This document shows, in pieces, positions 18,951 through 26,715 of a stretch of DNA of 64,000 nucleotides. The stretch's first letter is position 1. The number at the start of each line of letters is the position of its first letter. The translations under genes were made by a program, and so were the position numbers. Under the pieces are notes generated by a model. That model had not been told where the DNA came from. It saw only the letters and a list, made by a program, of their open reading frames with translations, and made no database searches. The DNA comes from Nocardiopsis quinghaiensis (lineage in GTDB: Bacteria; Actinomycetota; Actinomycetes; Streptosporangiales; Streptosporangiaceae): positions 62,001 to 126,000 of the forward strand of contig NZ_VWVU01000002.1 of the NCBI RefSeq assembly GCF_008638365.1, in the 5' to 3' direction.

Positions 18951-19100
18951 GGCCACTCCTCGTGGGATACGCAGGAAAACTGGAAGTCCCGAACACCTCC
19001 GGCAGACCCGGAGGGAGTCGGGATCCCCAGGCTAGCGCTAGTGCGGGCGCGCTCGCGCGGACGCGTACGCATAGCCTGGGGCCGAGGAACGGAGGCGGAA

Positions 19101-19955
19101 GTGGGCAGACGCCGCACGCGGGAGCGGGAGCGGGAGCAGGAGGAGCCGGCCGGGGAGCCGGGCATGGAGCTGCTCGCCGACGCCGACCGGCCGGACTCGT
19201 GGTTCCTGGTGGTGGAGGGCACGCCCCAGTCCCACGTGGACCTGTCCGACCCCTCCTACCTGGACTTCTCCTACATGCGCCGGATCGCGCACGCCGCCGA
19301 CCTCGTGGCGCCCCCGGGAGAGCCCGTCGAGGTCCTGCACCTGGGCGCGGGCGCGCTCACCCTGGCCCGCTACGTGGCGCACACCCGGCCCGGGTCCCGG
19401 CAGCGCGCGGTGGACGTGGACGCGCCCCTGGTCGACATGGTGCGCCGACGCCTGCCCTGGGACCGCAGGGCGCAGCTGCGCGTGGGCATCGGCGACGCCC
19501 GGGAGTGGATCGCCGCCCGGCGCACCGACAGCGCGGACCTGGTGATCAGCGACGTGTTCGCCGGCGCGCGCACCCCGGCCCGGCTGACGTCGGCGGAGTT
19601 CTACGCCGAGCTGGCGCGTGTCCTGCGGCCCACCGGGATACTGGTGGTCAACATCGGCGACGGCGGGGGCCTGATCCACGCCCGGGGCCAGGTGGCGACC
19701 GCGCGGACGGCGCTGCCGCACACGGCGCTGTCCGCCGAACCGGGCGTGCTGCGCGGGCGCCGGTTCGGCAATCTCGTCCTGACCGCCTCCCACCGGCCCC
19801 TCCCCCTGGACGAGCTGGACCGCCGGGCCCACCGCGATCCGGAGATGGCCCGCCTGCTGGAGGGCGAGGACCTGGACCGCTTCGTCTCGGGCCGCGTCCC
19901 CGTCCACGACGCCGGCGCCGTCGACTCCCCCGCTCCCCCGGACGGCGTCTTCTAA
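19101..19955 (+). CDS. spermidine-synthase-like SAM-binding protein
   Basis: 284 residues with a class I methyltransferase/spermidine synthase fold: the SAM-type loop VLHLGAGALTLARYV, an acidic ribose-binding position in AVDVDAPLVDMV, GDAREWI and DLVISDVFAGARTP. Actinomycetes carry many such spermidine-synthase-like proteins that lack clear polyamine context, so the true reaction is unknown. GTG at 19101 is chosen because GGAGG lies five bases upstream; the first 30 residues are a charged Arg/Glu tail. It starts the long accessory block that separates proS from the GNAT gene. Confidence 0.85.
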   Translation: MGRRRTREREREQEEPAGEPGMELLADADRPDSWFLVVEGTPQSHVDLSDPSYLDFSYMRRIAHAADLVAPPGEPVEVLHLGAGALTLARYVAHTRPGSRQRAVDVDAPLVDMVRRRLPWDRRAQLRVGIGDAREWIAARRTDSADLVISDVFAGARTPARLTSAEFYAELARVLRPTGILVVNIGDGGGLIHARGQVATARTALPHTALSAEPGVLRGRRFGNLVLTASHRPLPLDELDRRAHRDPEMARLLEGEDLDRFVSGRVPVHDAGAVDSPAPPDGVF

Positions 19956-19983
19956 CCCATAGCGGGGCAAGACGGAAAAGCCC

Positions 19984-19989
19984 TACCGT
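19984..19989 (+). promoter_or_regulatory. -10 box for leaderless transcript of the pentapeptide membrane protein
   Basis: TACCGT six bases before the ATG at 19996. Sequence and spacing are identical to those before the hydrolase at 8083, and no Shine-Dalgarno sequence is present. No good -35 box is visible. Confidence 0.45.
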
Positions 19990-19995
19990 TGGGCC

Positions 19996-21285
19996 ATGCG
20001 AGTCTTCCCCGGGCCCATACGCGGCATCCGCAGGACGCGTCCCGCCGTTCCCGGGGCACGGGAGGAGCCGGCTCCGCGACTGTGGCCGCACATCCTGGGC
20101 GCGTGGGTGGTCACGGTCGGCGGGGTGTGCGCGACCAGCCTCGGCATCCTGTGGTTCCTGGGCTTCCCGGAGATCGACCGCCCGGATCAGATCCCGGTGA
20201 CCGCCCTGGACGCCATCGCCACCCGCGCGTTCGCCGTCGTCGCCGGACTGAGCGGTATCGCCCTGCTGGTGATCGCCTACCACCGGCAGCGCAACAACAA
20301 CCAGGAGAACCTGCGCGCGCGGAAGGCGGCCGAGCGCGAGGACGTCAAGCTCTTCAACGACCGCTTCACCGCCGCCTACACCGAGCTCGGCGGCGGGCAC
20401 GCGGCCGTCCGGCTGGGGGCCGTCCACGCCCTGGCCCACCTGGCCGACGACGCGCCCGACCGCGAGCTGAGGCAGACCTGCATCGACGTCCTGTGCGCCT
20501 ACGTCCGCATGCCCTACGGGGCCGATCCCGGATCCGGGGCGGAACGCGCCGTCGAACACGGATCCCTCCTCCTGCTCAGCGGACAGGAGGGGACTGCGCG
20601 GCAGTCCGACGAGGACCACGCCAGACGGCTGGAGTCCGCGTCCTTCCGGGAGGTTCGGCACAGCATCCTCCGCGTCGTCAGCGATCGTCTGCGGCAGGCG
20701 GACAGCCTTTGGCAGGGCCACAACTTCGACTTCACCGGCGCTGCCTTCGACGGCGGGCACTTCCGCAGGCTGGACCTCGTCTCGGGCCGTCTGAACTTCG
20801 ACGAGGCGCGTTTCAACGGAGGAGAGGTCGACTTCCGCTACTCGCGGTTCGGCCGCGCCACCGTGTCCTTCCGCCGCGCCCACTTCAACGGAGGGACCGT
20901 CAACTTCCGCCACGTGCGGCTGTCGGGCAGGCACCACGGCCTCCCCGGGGGCCGGGGCGGCGATCCCGAGGCCGTGCGGCTCCAGGGCACGCACGTCGAC
21001 TTCGCCAAGGCGCGCTTCGACGGCGCCGAAGTCCTGTTCCACGACTCCCGCTTCGAGGAGGGCGGCGCGAGCTTCCACAGGTCGGAGTTCGTCGCGGGGA
21101 GTGTGGAGTTCACCAAGGACGGTGCGGAGGAGGCCTCGGGTACACCGCCGTTCGGACTGCTGGACGCCGTGGCGGAGAGCACGCCCGGGGTGGTGGCCCT
21201 TCCGCGCCCGTGGATCCGACCGGAGAACGGTTCCCCGTACTCCGCGGGGAGTACGCCGGCGCCGGAAGACCCTCCCACCGGATGA
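19996..21285 (+). CDS. membrane-anchored pentapeptide-repeat protein
   Basis: 429 residues. Two membrane helices (about 31-57 and 76-94) are followed by a basic/acidic coiled stretch (HRQRNNNQENLRARKAAERE) and a helical region (LGAVHALAHLADDAPDRELR). Then comes a C-terminal half built of pentapeptide-like A(N/D)F repeats (NFDFTGAAFDGG, LNFDEARFNGG, VDFRYSRFG, VNFRHVRL, VDFAKARFDGA). Such proteins are abundant in streptomycetes and Nocardiopsis; the repeats form a right-handed beta-helix that probably faces the cytoplasm. No function is assigned. The stop codon overlaps a short downstream reading frame (ATGA). Confidence 0.85.
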   Translation: MRVFPGPIRGIRRTRPAVPGAREEPAPRLWPHILGAWVVTVGGVCATSLGILWFLGFPEIDRPDQIPVTALDAIATRAFAVVAGLSGIALLVIAYHRQRNNNQENLRARKAAEREDVKLFNDRFTAAYTELGGGHAAVRLGAVHALAHLADDAPDRELRQTCIDVLCAYVRMPYGADPGSGAERAVEHGSLLLLSGQEGTARQSDEDHARRLESASFREVRHSILRVVSDRLRQADSLWQGHNFDFTGAAFDGGHFRRLDLVSGRLNFDEARFNGGEVDFRYSRFGRATVSFRRAHFNGGTVNFRHVRLSGRHHGLPGGRGGDPEAVRLQGTHVDFAKARFDGAEVLFHDSRFEEGGASFHRSEFVAGSVEFTKDGAEEASGTPPFGLLDAVAESTPGVVALPRPWIRPENGSPYSAGSTPAPEDPPTG

Positions 21286-21434
21286 CGGCGCCCCCACGGG
21301 CCCCGTTACCCTCCACGGTCACGGTGTTCGTGTGGGCGGCTCTGGTCCCCGTGGTTCCGGTCATGTTCGTCGGCCGGGTTTGGCTCTACCGAATGACACG
21401 CCGTCCGGCGGTCGCACCGACCTTCTGTTCCTGA
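21282..21434 (+). CDS. 50-residue single-pass membrane peptide, translationally coupled
   Basis: A short frame whose ATG overlaps the stop codon of the pentapeptide protein (ATGA at 21282-21285). It encodes a Pro-rich start, one long hydrophobic helix (about residues 13-37, rich in Val, Ala, Trp and Phe) and a basic tail (RMTRRP), as expected for a small membrane protein with the positive side in the cytoplasm. I do not recognise the family. The overlap and membrane-protein neighbour support it; the lack of its own ribosome site is normal for coupled genes. It could also be a chance frame. The 205 bases after it hold nothing I recognise. Confidence 0.45.
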   Translation: MTAPPRAPLPSTVTVFVWAALVPVVPVMFVGRVWLYRMTRRPAVAPTFCS

Positions 21435-21639
21435 CCCGGCCAGGGGAACACCCAGGTCACCACGTGTACGGCTGTCCCACAGCGGTTCCGTGGCGCCTGC
21501 CGGGGCATCCTCGCCGGGTTGGGGAGTCGGGAGAGCGGGCACGTCCCCGTCCGGGAAACACGCCCGTGGCGCCCCTCCCACCGGGGGAGGGCTACGGCGT
21601 GCTCGTGCGCGGGCGTTGTCGAGCCCCTGAGGAGGGACT

Positions 21640-21753
21640 GTGACTCACCCCCTGACCACAACCCCCGACCTGAGCGGATGCAGCTGCGGATCGGGCTGCG
21701 GCTGCGGCTGCCAGAGCGGCGGCTCCTGCAGTTGCGGCGGAAGCTGCAGCTAG
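21640..21753 (+). CDS. 37-residue cysteine-rich peptide (metallothionein-like)
   Basis: A GTG at 21640 with a GAGGAGG site seven bases upstream opens a 37-codon frame. The first 13 residues are Thr/Pro-rich and cysteine-free; the remaining 24 hold eight cysteines (14, 16, 20, 22, 24, 30, 32, 36), otherwise almost only Gly and Ser, in repeated CxC and CxxxC spacings. A strong hairpin follows six bases after the stop. This composition fits either a small metallothionein that binds Cu(I), Zn or Cd through thiolate clusters, or a leader-plus-core precursor of a modified peptide. No modification enzyme is adjacent, so I favour metal binding. I do not recognise a named family. Confidence 0.75.
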   Translation: MTHPLTTTPDLSGCSCGSGCGCGCQSGGSCSCGGSCS

Positions 21754-21758
21754 AGAAC

Positions 21759-21788
21759 CTCCGGCCCCGGGCCCCCCGGGAGCCGGAG
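21759..21788 (+). terminator. hairpin after the cysteine-rich peptide gene
   Basis: Seven fully paired outer bases (21759-21765 with 21782-21788) and a further G/C-rich inner stem, beginning six bases after the peptide stop codon. It supports a separate short transcript for the peptide. Confidence 0.5.
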
Positions 21789-21952
21789 AACCCCTGTCCC
21801 CTTCCTGCGGGCCGCCCCCACCGGGTGGCCCGCTCCCATGTTCCGGCCAGGCCTCACTCCCCCGCCCCGGCATGTCGCGACAGCAGGCAATGATGGGTAT
21901 ACGCTGTGTGACCAAGCGAAGCTGCGCGTCCACCCGTTGGGGGAGATCAGCG

Positions 21953-22300
21953 ATGCCGCCGTTCACCAGGCCAGCGTCGGGAAGGGGCCACCTCTCCGAA
22001 CACGCGAGGCTGCTCCAGTACGTGTTGTGCGTCCGGGAGCGCTCGGCGCGGGCGGCCCCCTGGGAACCGGGCACGGTCGGGGTCCCGGCCACCGGGCCCT
22101 CCAGTGCCCTGGTCCGTATCAACGACGTCGCCTTCTACGCGAACGCCCGCGAGGAGGTGTCCGCCCTGGCCGGTGCGTGCGTGGACCTGCTGCACCTGCA
22201 CGCCCCCGACACGGGGGAGCCCGGCGCGTGTCACTGCCGCGGGTGCCTCCTGGCCTGGCCCTGCCCCACCTTCGCCCGGCTCCGCCGCCTTCTCCCCTAG
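21953..22300 (+). CDS. hypothetical protein with C-terminal Cys-pair motif
   Basis: 115 residues, start ATG at 21953 with GGGGAG seven bases upstream. The middle part (HARLLQYVLCVRERSARAAP and ALVRINDVAFYANAREEVSA) looks like a normal globular protein. The end contains CHCRGCLLAWPCPTFARLR, a motif with four cysteines that I associate with small actinomycete proteins of unknown function, and which could bind zinc. A possible -10 box TATACG lies at 21898-21903. It follows the cysteine-rich peptide gene by 200 bases on the same strand but after a terminator, so a functional link is not established. Confidence 0.65.
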   Translation: MPPFTRPASGRGHLSEHARLLQYVLCVRERSARAAPWEPGTVGVPATGPSSALVRINDVAFYANAREEVSALAGACVDLLHLHAPDTGEPGACHCRGCLLAWPCPTFARLRRLLP

Positions 22301-23197
22301 CCGCCCGGGAACCGGTCCGGTGATCCGCCGCTTCGCCGTCGAGGCGGGACCGGCCCCGCCGGCTCCGACCGCCACATCCGAGGACCTCCCGAAACGGACG
22401 TCGCCCGCCGAAGTCGGGGCGCGATCCGACTTCGACGGGCGACGGTCCTCGCCTGCCGTCCGCTGACACCCCGCGGGCGAACCGCCGGGCGCCCTCACCG
22501 GTCCAGGCACACCCAGAGATTAATACTGGAACGCGTTCTACCGCAAGGCCCAGGACTCTATCCGAATACCGCACAAACCAAGGAGAACAGGGCCAGCCAT
22601 GGCGTTGGAACAGGATCTCATCGGCTCGGCCGGAACAGAATGCCGGTCAGGGCGACCGGATCCGGCGGTGGAGCACACACGGCACGACCGGCGGCGCGAG
22701 GGCCGCGCAACGCACGGCGGCGCGTCCCCGCCCGGCGACGGCGCGGTCGGAGCCGGGGGAACTCCTTCCCGCCGTCGCGGGGCGGTCAGGCCCAGGGGCG
22801 GGGGACAGCCCCTGGGACCGACCTTGGGGGGCGGCAGGGCGCAGCGGCCCGAGTCTGCCGGAGGTGGGGGATCCTCCCCGCCGGGGCGCGTCCTACCCAA
22901 CAGACGTTAACGATGCACCGGTAACGCGAACACCCCCCATCAGATAACCGGAGCGTCTCGATTCGCCCCGGTGGACACCCCGCCCTGATTCGTGACCTGC
23001 GCGAACGCGCTCCCCCTCCTCCACGCACCTCCAGAACCCCAGCACCCACAGGGGATACAAAAGCCCCAGAAACCGCAAGGAAACGAACCCCTTCCCACGA
23101 GAAGCGGCAACAGAAAAACCGGGAGCCGAAACGCTCCGCGACAACCCGGGGGAAGGTTGCACGGGGTTGCGATTCCCGGTCGGTGCAAGAAAGGCGT
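22301..23197. other. long region without a convincing gene; possible gene remnant
   Basis: About 900 bases. A KstR-like operator (22527-22540), a -10-like TAATAC and an AAGGAG site precede an ATG at 22599, but the reading frame from there becomes Arg/Gly/Pro-rich after about ten residues and looks like non-coding sequence. The part from 22920 to 23200 is relatively A-rich on the plus strand and contains no supported frame. The whole region reads like the scar of a deleted or decayed gene. Confidence 0.5.
22527..22540. promoter_or_regulatory. KstR/TetR-type palindromic operator
   Basis: TGGAACGCGTTCTA, which fits the published mycobacterial KstR consensus TnnAACnnGTTnnA at every fixed position. 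It directly follows a TAATAC -10-like hexamer at 22521-22526. KstR and related TetR repressors control cholesterol and acyl-CoA metabolism genes, but no such gene follows here. Confidence 0.5.
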
Positions 23198-23224
23198 GTG
23201 CCCGGGGGTACTCGCCCCGGGCAC
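23198..23224 (-). terminator. terminator of the 105-residue hypothetical gene
   Basis: Perfect 10-base arms (23198-23207 and 23215-23224) with a 7-base loop, four bases after the stop codon of the minus-strand gene, followed on that strand by ACGCCTTTCTT. Confidence 0.75.
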
Positions 23225-23228
23225 GGAG

Positions 23229-23546
23229 TCAGCTTATCCGCGTGGCCAGCAGATACGCGGAAGGGCTGTCCGCGTCGACGATATCGGTCACCCTCCACGC
23301 CTGGCCGCCGACACTGAACACATCGCCCACACGGACGTCGATCATGGGCGTGGGGCGCCACTCCTTCGGCCCCCCGATCTTGGCGACCGCCTGACCGTCA
23401 TCACCGGTCCAGAAGCTGCCCCCGCCGACCGGGCCTCCCGCGAAGCGGTCGTTCCGCCCGTAACTGATCTTCTCCTGCGCGCCGACCTCGTGGACCACAG
23501 TGGATTCAGTCCCAACCGTCTCGGATTCCATTGAAAGCGCAGCCAT
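23229..23546 (-). CDS. small hypothetical protein
   Basis: 105 residues if it starts at the ATG at 23546; an alternative ATG at 23531 would remove five residues. Neither has a clear ribosome site. The second half (WRPTPMIDVRVGDVFSVGGQAWRVTDIVDA then YLLATRI) looks like a small beta-barrel of the type found in SH3-like or nucleic-acid-binding proteins. The first half is polar. A terminator follows immediately, and the secA2 terminator lies just upstream, so it is transcribed alone. I do not recognise the family. Confidence 0.65.
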   Translation of the reverse strand: MAALSMESETVGTESTVVHEVGAQEKISYGRNDRFAGGPVGGGSFWTGDDGQAVAKIGGPKEWRPTPMIDVRVGDVFSVGGQAWRVTDIVDADSPSAYLLATRIS

Positions 23547-23623
23547 GCTAACCCGGACAGAGCCATTGTGGACGCCGTTTTCGGGCCCACACGTCGTTTC
23601 GAGCGAAGTCACTGACAAAAGTA

Positions 23624-23659
23624 ATGCGCGGGTCGGGACCAAAGTCCTGACCCGCGCAT
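23624..23659 (-). terminator. intrinsic terminator of secA2
   Basis: 16-base arms (23624-23639 and 23644-23659) with a single mismatch and a 4-base loop. Read on the minus strand it is followed by TACTTTTGTC. It begins 18 bases after the secA2 stop. Confidence 0.8.
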
Positions 23660-23677
23660 CGGTGAATGACTGAATTA

Positions 23678-25993
23678 TCAGTCCCCGGAGGAGCCCCGGC
23701 CGCCCTTGAGCCTGCCCACCAGAGTCTCGAACGCCGAGCTGAACGGGTGGTCGTGCACCATGTAGGTCCACGTCATCGACGGGCGCTTGACACCCACCGA
23801 GCCGACGTCGAGTTCGCCGTCCTCCACCTCCAGCTCCTCAAAGCTCTCCGCGGCGTGGGCGCGTGCCTCGTCCAGGAAGCCCTTGAAGACCGGCACCGCC
23901 TCGCGGTTGAACTCGTCCAGCGGGTCACGGCGGCCCAGGAAGCGCAGGTGGATGCCCTCACGCAGCTCCGACAGGAAGGCGTTGTGGTCGGTCCAGCCCC
24001 GGTCCAGGTGGTACAGGGTGATGAGGCGCGCCGCCTCCGCGACCTTCTCCTCGTCCAGCTCCTCCACCAGCTCCGCGTGCCGCTCCTTGCGGTCGGCCCT
24101 GATCTGCCGGTCGCCCTGGTCCCCGGTCAGGACCATCTCACGGTGCTCCAGCACCACGTCGCGCTGCACGTCGATCAGCTGGTTGTACCGCCAGGTGTTG
24201 CGGTGCACCTCCAACAGCTGTCCCTCGGCGACCCGCTGCGCGTGGTCCACCATGTTCAGCCAGCCCTCGTCGGTGATCTCGCCCTCGGCGGTGGTCTTGT
24301 ACCCCGTGGTCTCCGAGGCGTGGTTGACCACCAGGTCGTCGTCCATGCTGACGAAGAAGATGGAGTCGCCCGGGTCGCCCTGACGCCCGGCGCGGCCGCG
24401 GAGCTGCCCGTCCAGGCGGCTGCTGGGGTAGCGGCCGAAGCCCATCACGTACAGGCCGCCGGTCTCCACCACCCGGTCGCGGTCGGTCATGTCGCTGCCG
24501 CCCAGGCGGATGTCGGTACCGCGGCCCGCCATCTGCGTGGAGACGGTGACGGCGCCGTAGGTGCCCGCCTCGGCGATGATGGAGGCCTCGTCGGCGTCGT
24601 TCTTGGCGTTGAGGACCACGCACTCCAGCCCGGCCTCGCGCAGGCGCCCGGCCAGCAGTTCGGACTCGGCCACGTCCTGGGTGCCGATGAGGATCGGCCG
24701 CCCGGTCTTGTGGACCTCCTCCACCTGGACGACGAGGGCGTCCTCCTTCTCCTCGCGCGTGGCGTACAGGCGCGTGCCGTGGTCCTCCCGGATGTTCGGC
24801 TTGTTGGAGGGGATGACCGCGACCTCCAGCTCGTAGAACTCGCGGAACTGCTCGGCGACGGCCATCGCGGTACCGGTCATACCGCCGCGCGTGGGATAGC
24901 GCAGGACGAGCGACTGCACGGTGATGGAGTCCAGCACCTCGCCGGTCGCGCTGAGCGCCACCTTCTCCTTGGCCTCGACCGCGGCCTGCAGGCCGTCCGG
25001 CCAGCGCTGGAGCAGGGCGATGCGTCCGCGCGACTCGTTGATGATCCGGACCTCGCCGTCGCGCACCACGTAGTGGATGTCGCGCTGGAGCAGGACGTGG
25101 GCGTGCAGGGCCAGGTTGACCTGCGGAAGGACGGAGGTGTCGTCCTCGGAGTAGAGGTCCACACCGCCCAGCGTCTTCTCCACGGCGTCGATCCCGGCGT
25201 CGGTGAGCTGGACGTTGCGCCCCTCGGCGTCGACCTCGTAGTGCAGACGCGGCTTGAGTGTGCGGACGACGTCGGCCATCTCCATGTCGGCGGCCACGCT
25301 CTCGGCGGCACCGGCCAGCACCAGCGGGACACGGGCCTCGTCGACGAGCACCGAGTCGGCCTCGTCGACGATCGCCACGTTGGGCGGCGGCACGACCCGG
25401 TCCGCGATGTCGGTGACCATGCGGTCGCGCAGGATGTCGAAGCCCAGCTCGCTGACGGCCGCGTAGGTGACGTCGCAGGAGTAGGCCGCGCGGCGCTCCT
25501 GCGGCGTGGAGTCCTCGTTGATCCAGCCCACGGTGACGCCGAGCATGTCGTAGAGGGGGCGCATCCACTCGGCGTCGCGCTTGGCCAGGTAGTCGTTGAC
25601 GCTCAGCAGGTGCACACGCTGGCCGCGCAGCGCGAATCCGGCGGCGGCCAGGGCGCCCGAGAGGGTCTTGCCCTCGCCCGTGGCCATCTCGGCGACGTGG
25701 CCGTCGAGCAGGGCCATGACACCGAGGAGCTGCACGTCGAATGGTCGCTCGTCGAGGGAGCGCCGGGCGGCCTCACGACCGACGGCACACAGCAGCACGA
25801 GGTCTTCACGACCGTAGGGGAGTTCGGCGTTGCCGAGTTCGATGGCCTTGTCCGTCAGCTCGGCATCGCTGAGCTCACGCAGACCATCCTCCTCGGCCTC
25901 GATCGCCGACAGGAGCTTGGTATAGGGCCGTAGATCCACCGCACCGGGCTTACCCAGGAAGCGGCGGACGCTTTCCGCCATTCGTCCGAACAC
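23678..25993 (-). CDS. secA2: accessory preprotein translocase ATPase SecA2
   Basis: 771 residues, shorter than housekeeping SecA (about 900 or more) and lacking its C-terminal zinc-binding SEC-C tail, as expected for actinobacterial SecA2. Visible are Walker A in MATGEGKT, Walker B with VDEADSVLVDEARVPL, the second nucleotide-binding motif RGTDIRLGG and LRGRAGRQGDPGDS. SecA2 drives export of a subset of proteins through the Sec channel in actinobacteria and others. I place the start at the third of three consecutive GTG codons (25993), because a TACTCT box lies six bases before it, matching the leaderless geometry seen elsewhere in the window; the ATG at 25981 is an alternative. Its neighbours do not suggest a substrate. 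Confidence 0.9.
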   Translation of the reverse strand: MFGRMAESVRRFLGKPGAVDLRPYTKLLSAIEAEEDGLRELSDAELTDKAIELGNAELPYGREDLVLLCAVGREAARRSLDERPFDVQLLGVMALLDGHVAEMATGEGKTLSGALAAAGFALRGQRVHLLSVNDYLAKRDAEWMRPLYDMLGVTVGWINEDSTPQERRAAYSCDVTYAAVSELGFDILRDRMVTDIADRVVPPPNVAIVDEADSVLVDEARVPLVLAGAAESVAADMEMADVVRTLKPRLHYEVDAEGRNVQLTDAGIDAVEKTLGGVDLYSEDDTSVLPQVNLALHAHVLLQRDIHYVVRDGEVRIINESRGRIALLQRWPDGLQAAVEAKEKVALSATGEVLDSITVQSLVLRYPTRGGMTGTAMAVAEQFREFYELEVAVIPSNKPNIREDHGTRLYATREEKEDALVVQVEEVHKTGRPILIGTQDVAESELLAGRLREAGLECVVLNAKNDADEASIIAEAGTYGAVTVSTQMAGRGTDIRLGGSDMTDRDRVVETGGLYVMGFGRYPSSRLDGQLRGRAGRQGDPGDSIFFVSMDDDLVVNHASETTGYKTTAEGEITDEGWLNMVDHAQRVAEGQLLEVHRNTWRYNQLIDVQRDVVLEHREMVLTGDQGDRQIRADRKERHAELVEELDEEKVAEAARLITLYHLDRGWTDHNAFLSELREGIHLRFLGRRDPLDEFNREAVPVFKGFLDEARAHAAESFEELEVEDGELDVGSVGVKRPSMTWTYMVHDHPFSSAFETLVGRLKGGRGSSGD

Positions 25994-25999
25994 CACCAC

Positions 26000-26005
26000 A
26001 GAGTA
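26000..26005 (-). promoter_or_regulatory. -10 box for leaderless secA2 transcript
   Basis: TACTCT on the minus strand, six bases before the GTG at 25993. There is no Shine-Dalgarno sequence before any of the candidate starts. Confidence 0.4.
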
Positions 26006-26100
26006 ACGCCGGACACACATGTTTGTGGAACCACGGGTGCCCACATATCCGGATACTTCGGTCGCGACCTCTCCCCGGCGTCGATGGGGGCACCCGCGGC

Positions 26101-26715
26101 TCAGGCGAGCTGGCGGTGGTGGCCCTGCCGGGCCTCCAGGGCCATGCCGTACTTGACCAGCGTCACCAGGACCCGGATGACGGAGTTGCGGTCGCGGGCG
26201 TCGCAGTAGACGACGGGGACCTCCGGGGGCAGGTCCAGGGCTTCGCGCAGCTCATCGGGACTGTAGAGCGCCTCGGGGTCGAACTCGTTGACGGCCACGA
26301 CGAAGGGCAGCCGGTACTGGCGCTCGAAGTAGTCCAGTGCCTGGAAGGTGTCCTCCAGGCGGCGGGTGTCGGCCAGGATCACCGCGCCCAGCGCGCCGCG
26401 TACCAGGTCGTCCCACATGAACCAGAAGCGCTGCTGGCCCGGGGTACCGAACAGGAAGAGGGTCAGATCGGTGTCCAACGAGATACGACCGAAGTCCATC
26501 GCGACCGTGGTGCTCGTCTTGTCCGGCGTGTGGGAGAGGTCGTCGACACCGACGCTGGCGGCGGTGACCGCGGCCTCGGTGCGGACGGGCGGGATCTCAG
26601 AGACGGCGCCGACGAACGTGGTCTTCCCGACCCCGAAGCCCCCGGCGACGATGATCTTGGTGGACAGCTCGTTGGATGCGTGGACATGGTTCGTGCTGTT
26701 TGCTGGATCGATCAC
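26101..26715 (-). CDS. conservon-type (CvnD) small GTPase, orphan
   Basis: 204 residues of the actinobacterial ATP/GTP-binding family found as the fourth gene of conservons. Walker A is GGFGVGKTT near residues 25-33, the switch region is TTVAMDFGRISL, the Walker B/switch II is FLFGTPGQQRFWFMWD and the base-specificity loop is VAVNEFD. In conservons a sensor kinase, a roadblock protein and a DUF742 protein precede it and form a G-protein-like complex at the membrane. None of these is present: upstream are over 800 non-coding bases and then hisS on the other strand. GTG at 26715 follows an AGGA sequence. It may work with partners encoded elsewhere. Confidence 0.9.
   Translation of the reverse strand: MIDPANSTNHVHASNELSTKIIVAGGFGVGKTTFVGAVSEIPPVRTEAAVTAASVGVDDLSHTPDKTSTTVAMDFGRISLDTDLTLFLFGTPGQQRFWFMWDDLVRGALGAVILADTRRLEDTFQALDYFERQYRLPFVVAVNEFDPEALYSPDELREALDLPPEVPVVYCDARDRNSVIRVLVTLVKYGMALEARQGHHRQLA

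Noticed and set aside
22599-22910. A frame starting after a promoter-like and KstR-like element
   Set aside because: Protein-like for only about ten residues, then Arg/Gly/Pro-rich with poor codon pattern; treated as a remnant and kept only as a finding about the operator.
22893-23162. A minus-strand 89-residue frame with a hydrophobic stretch
   Set aside because: No ribosome site, rare codons and no similarity to known small membrane proteins; the hydrophobic run comes from a purine-rich opposite strand.
23666-25933. A plus-strand open frame of 755 codons opposite secA2
   Set aside because: Antisense shadow of SecA2, whose motifs are all intact on the minus strand.
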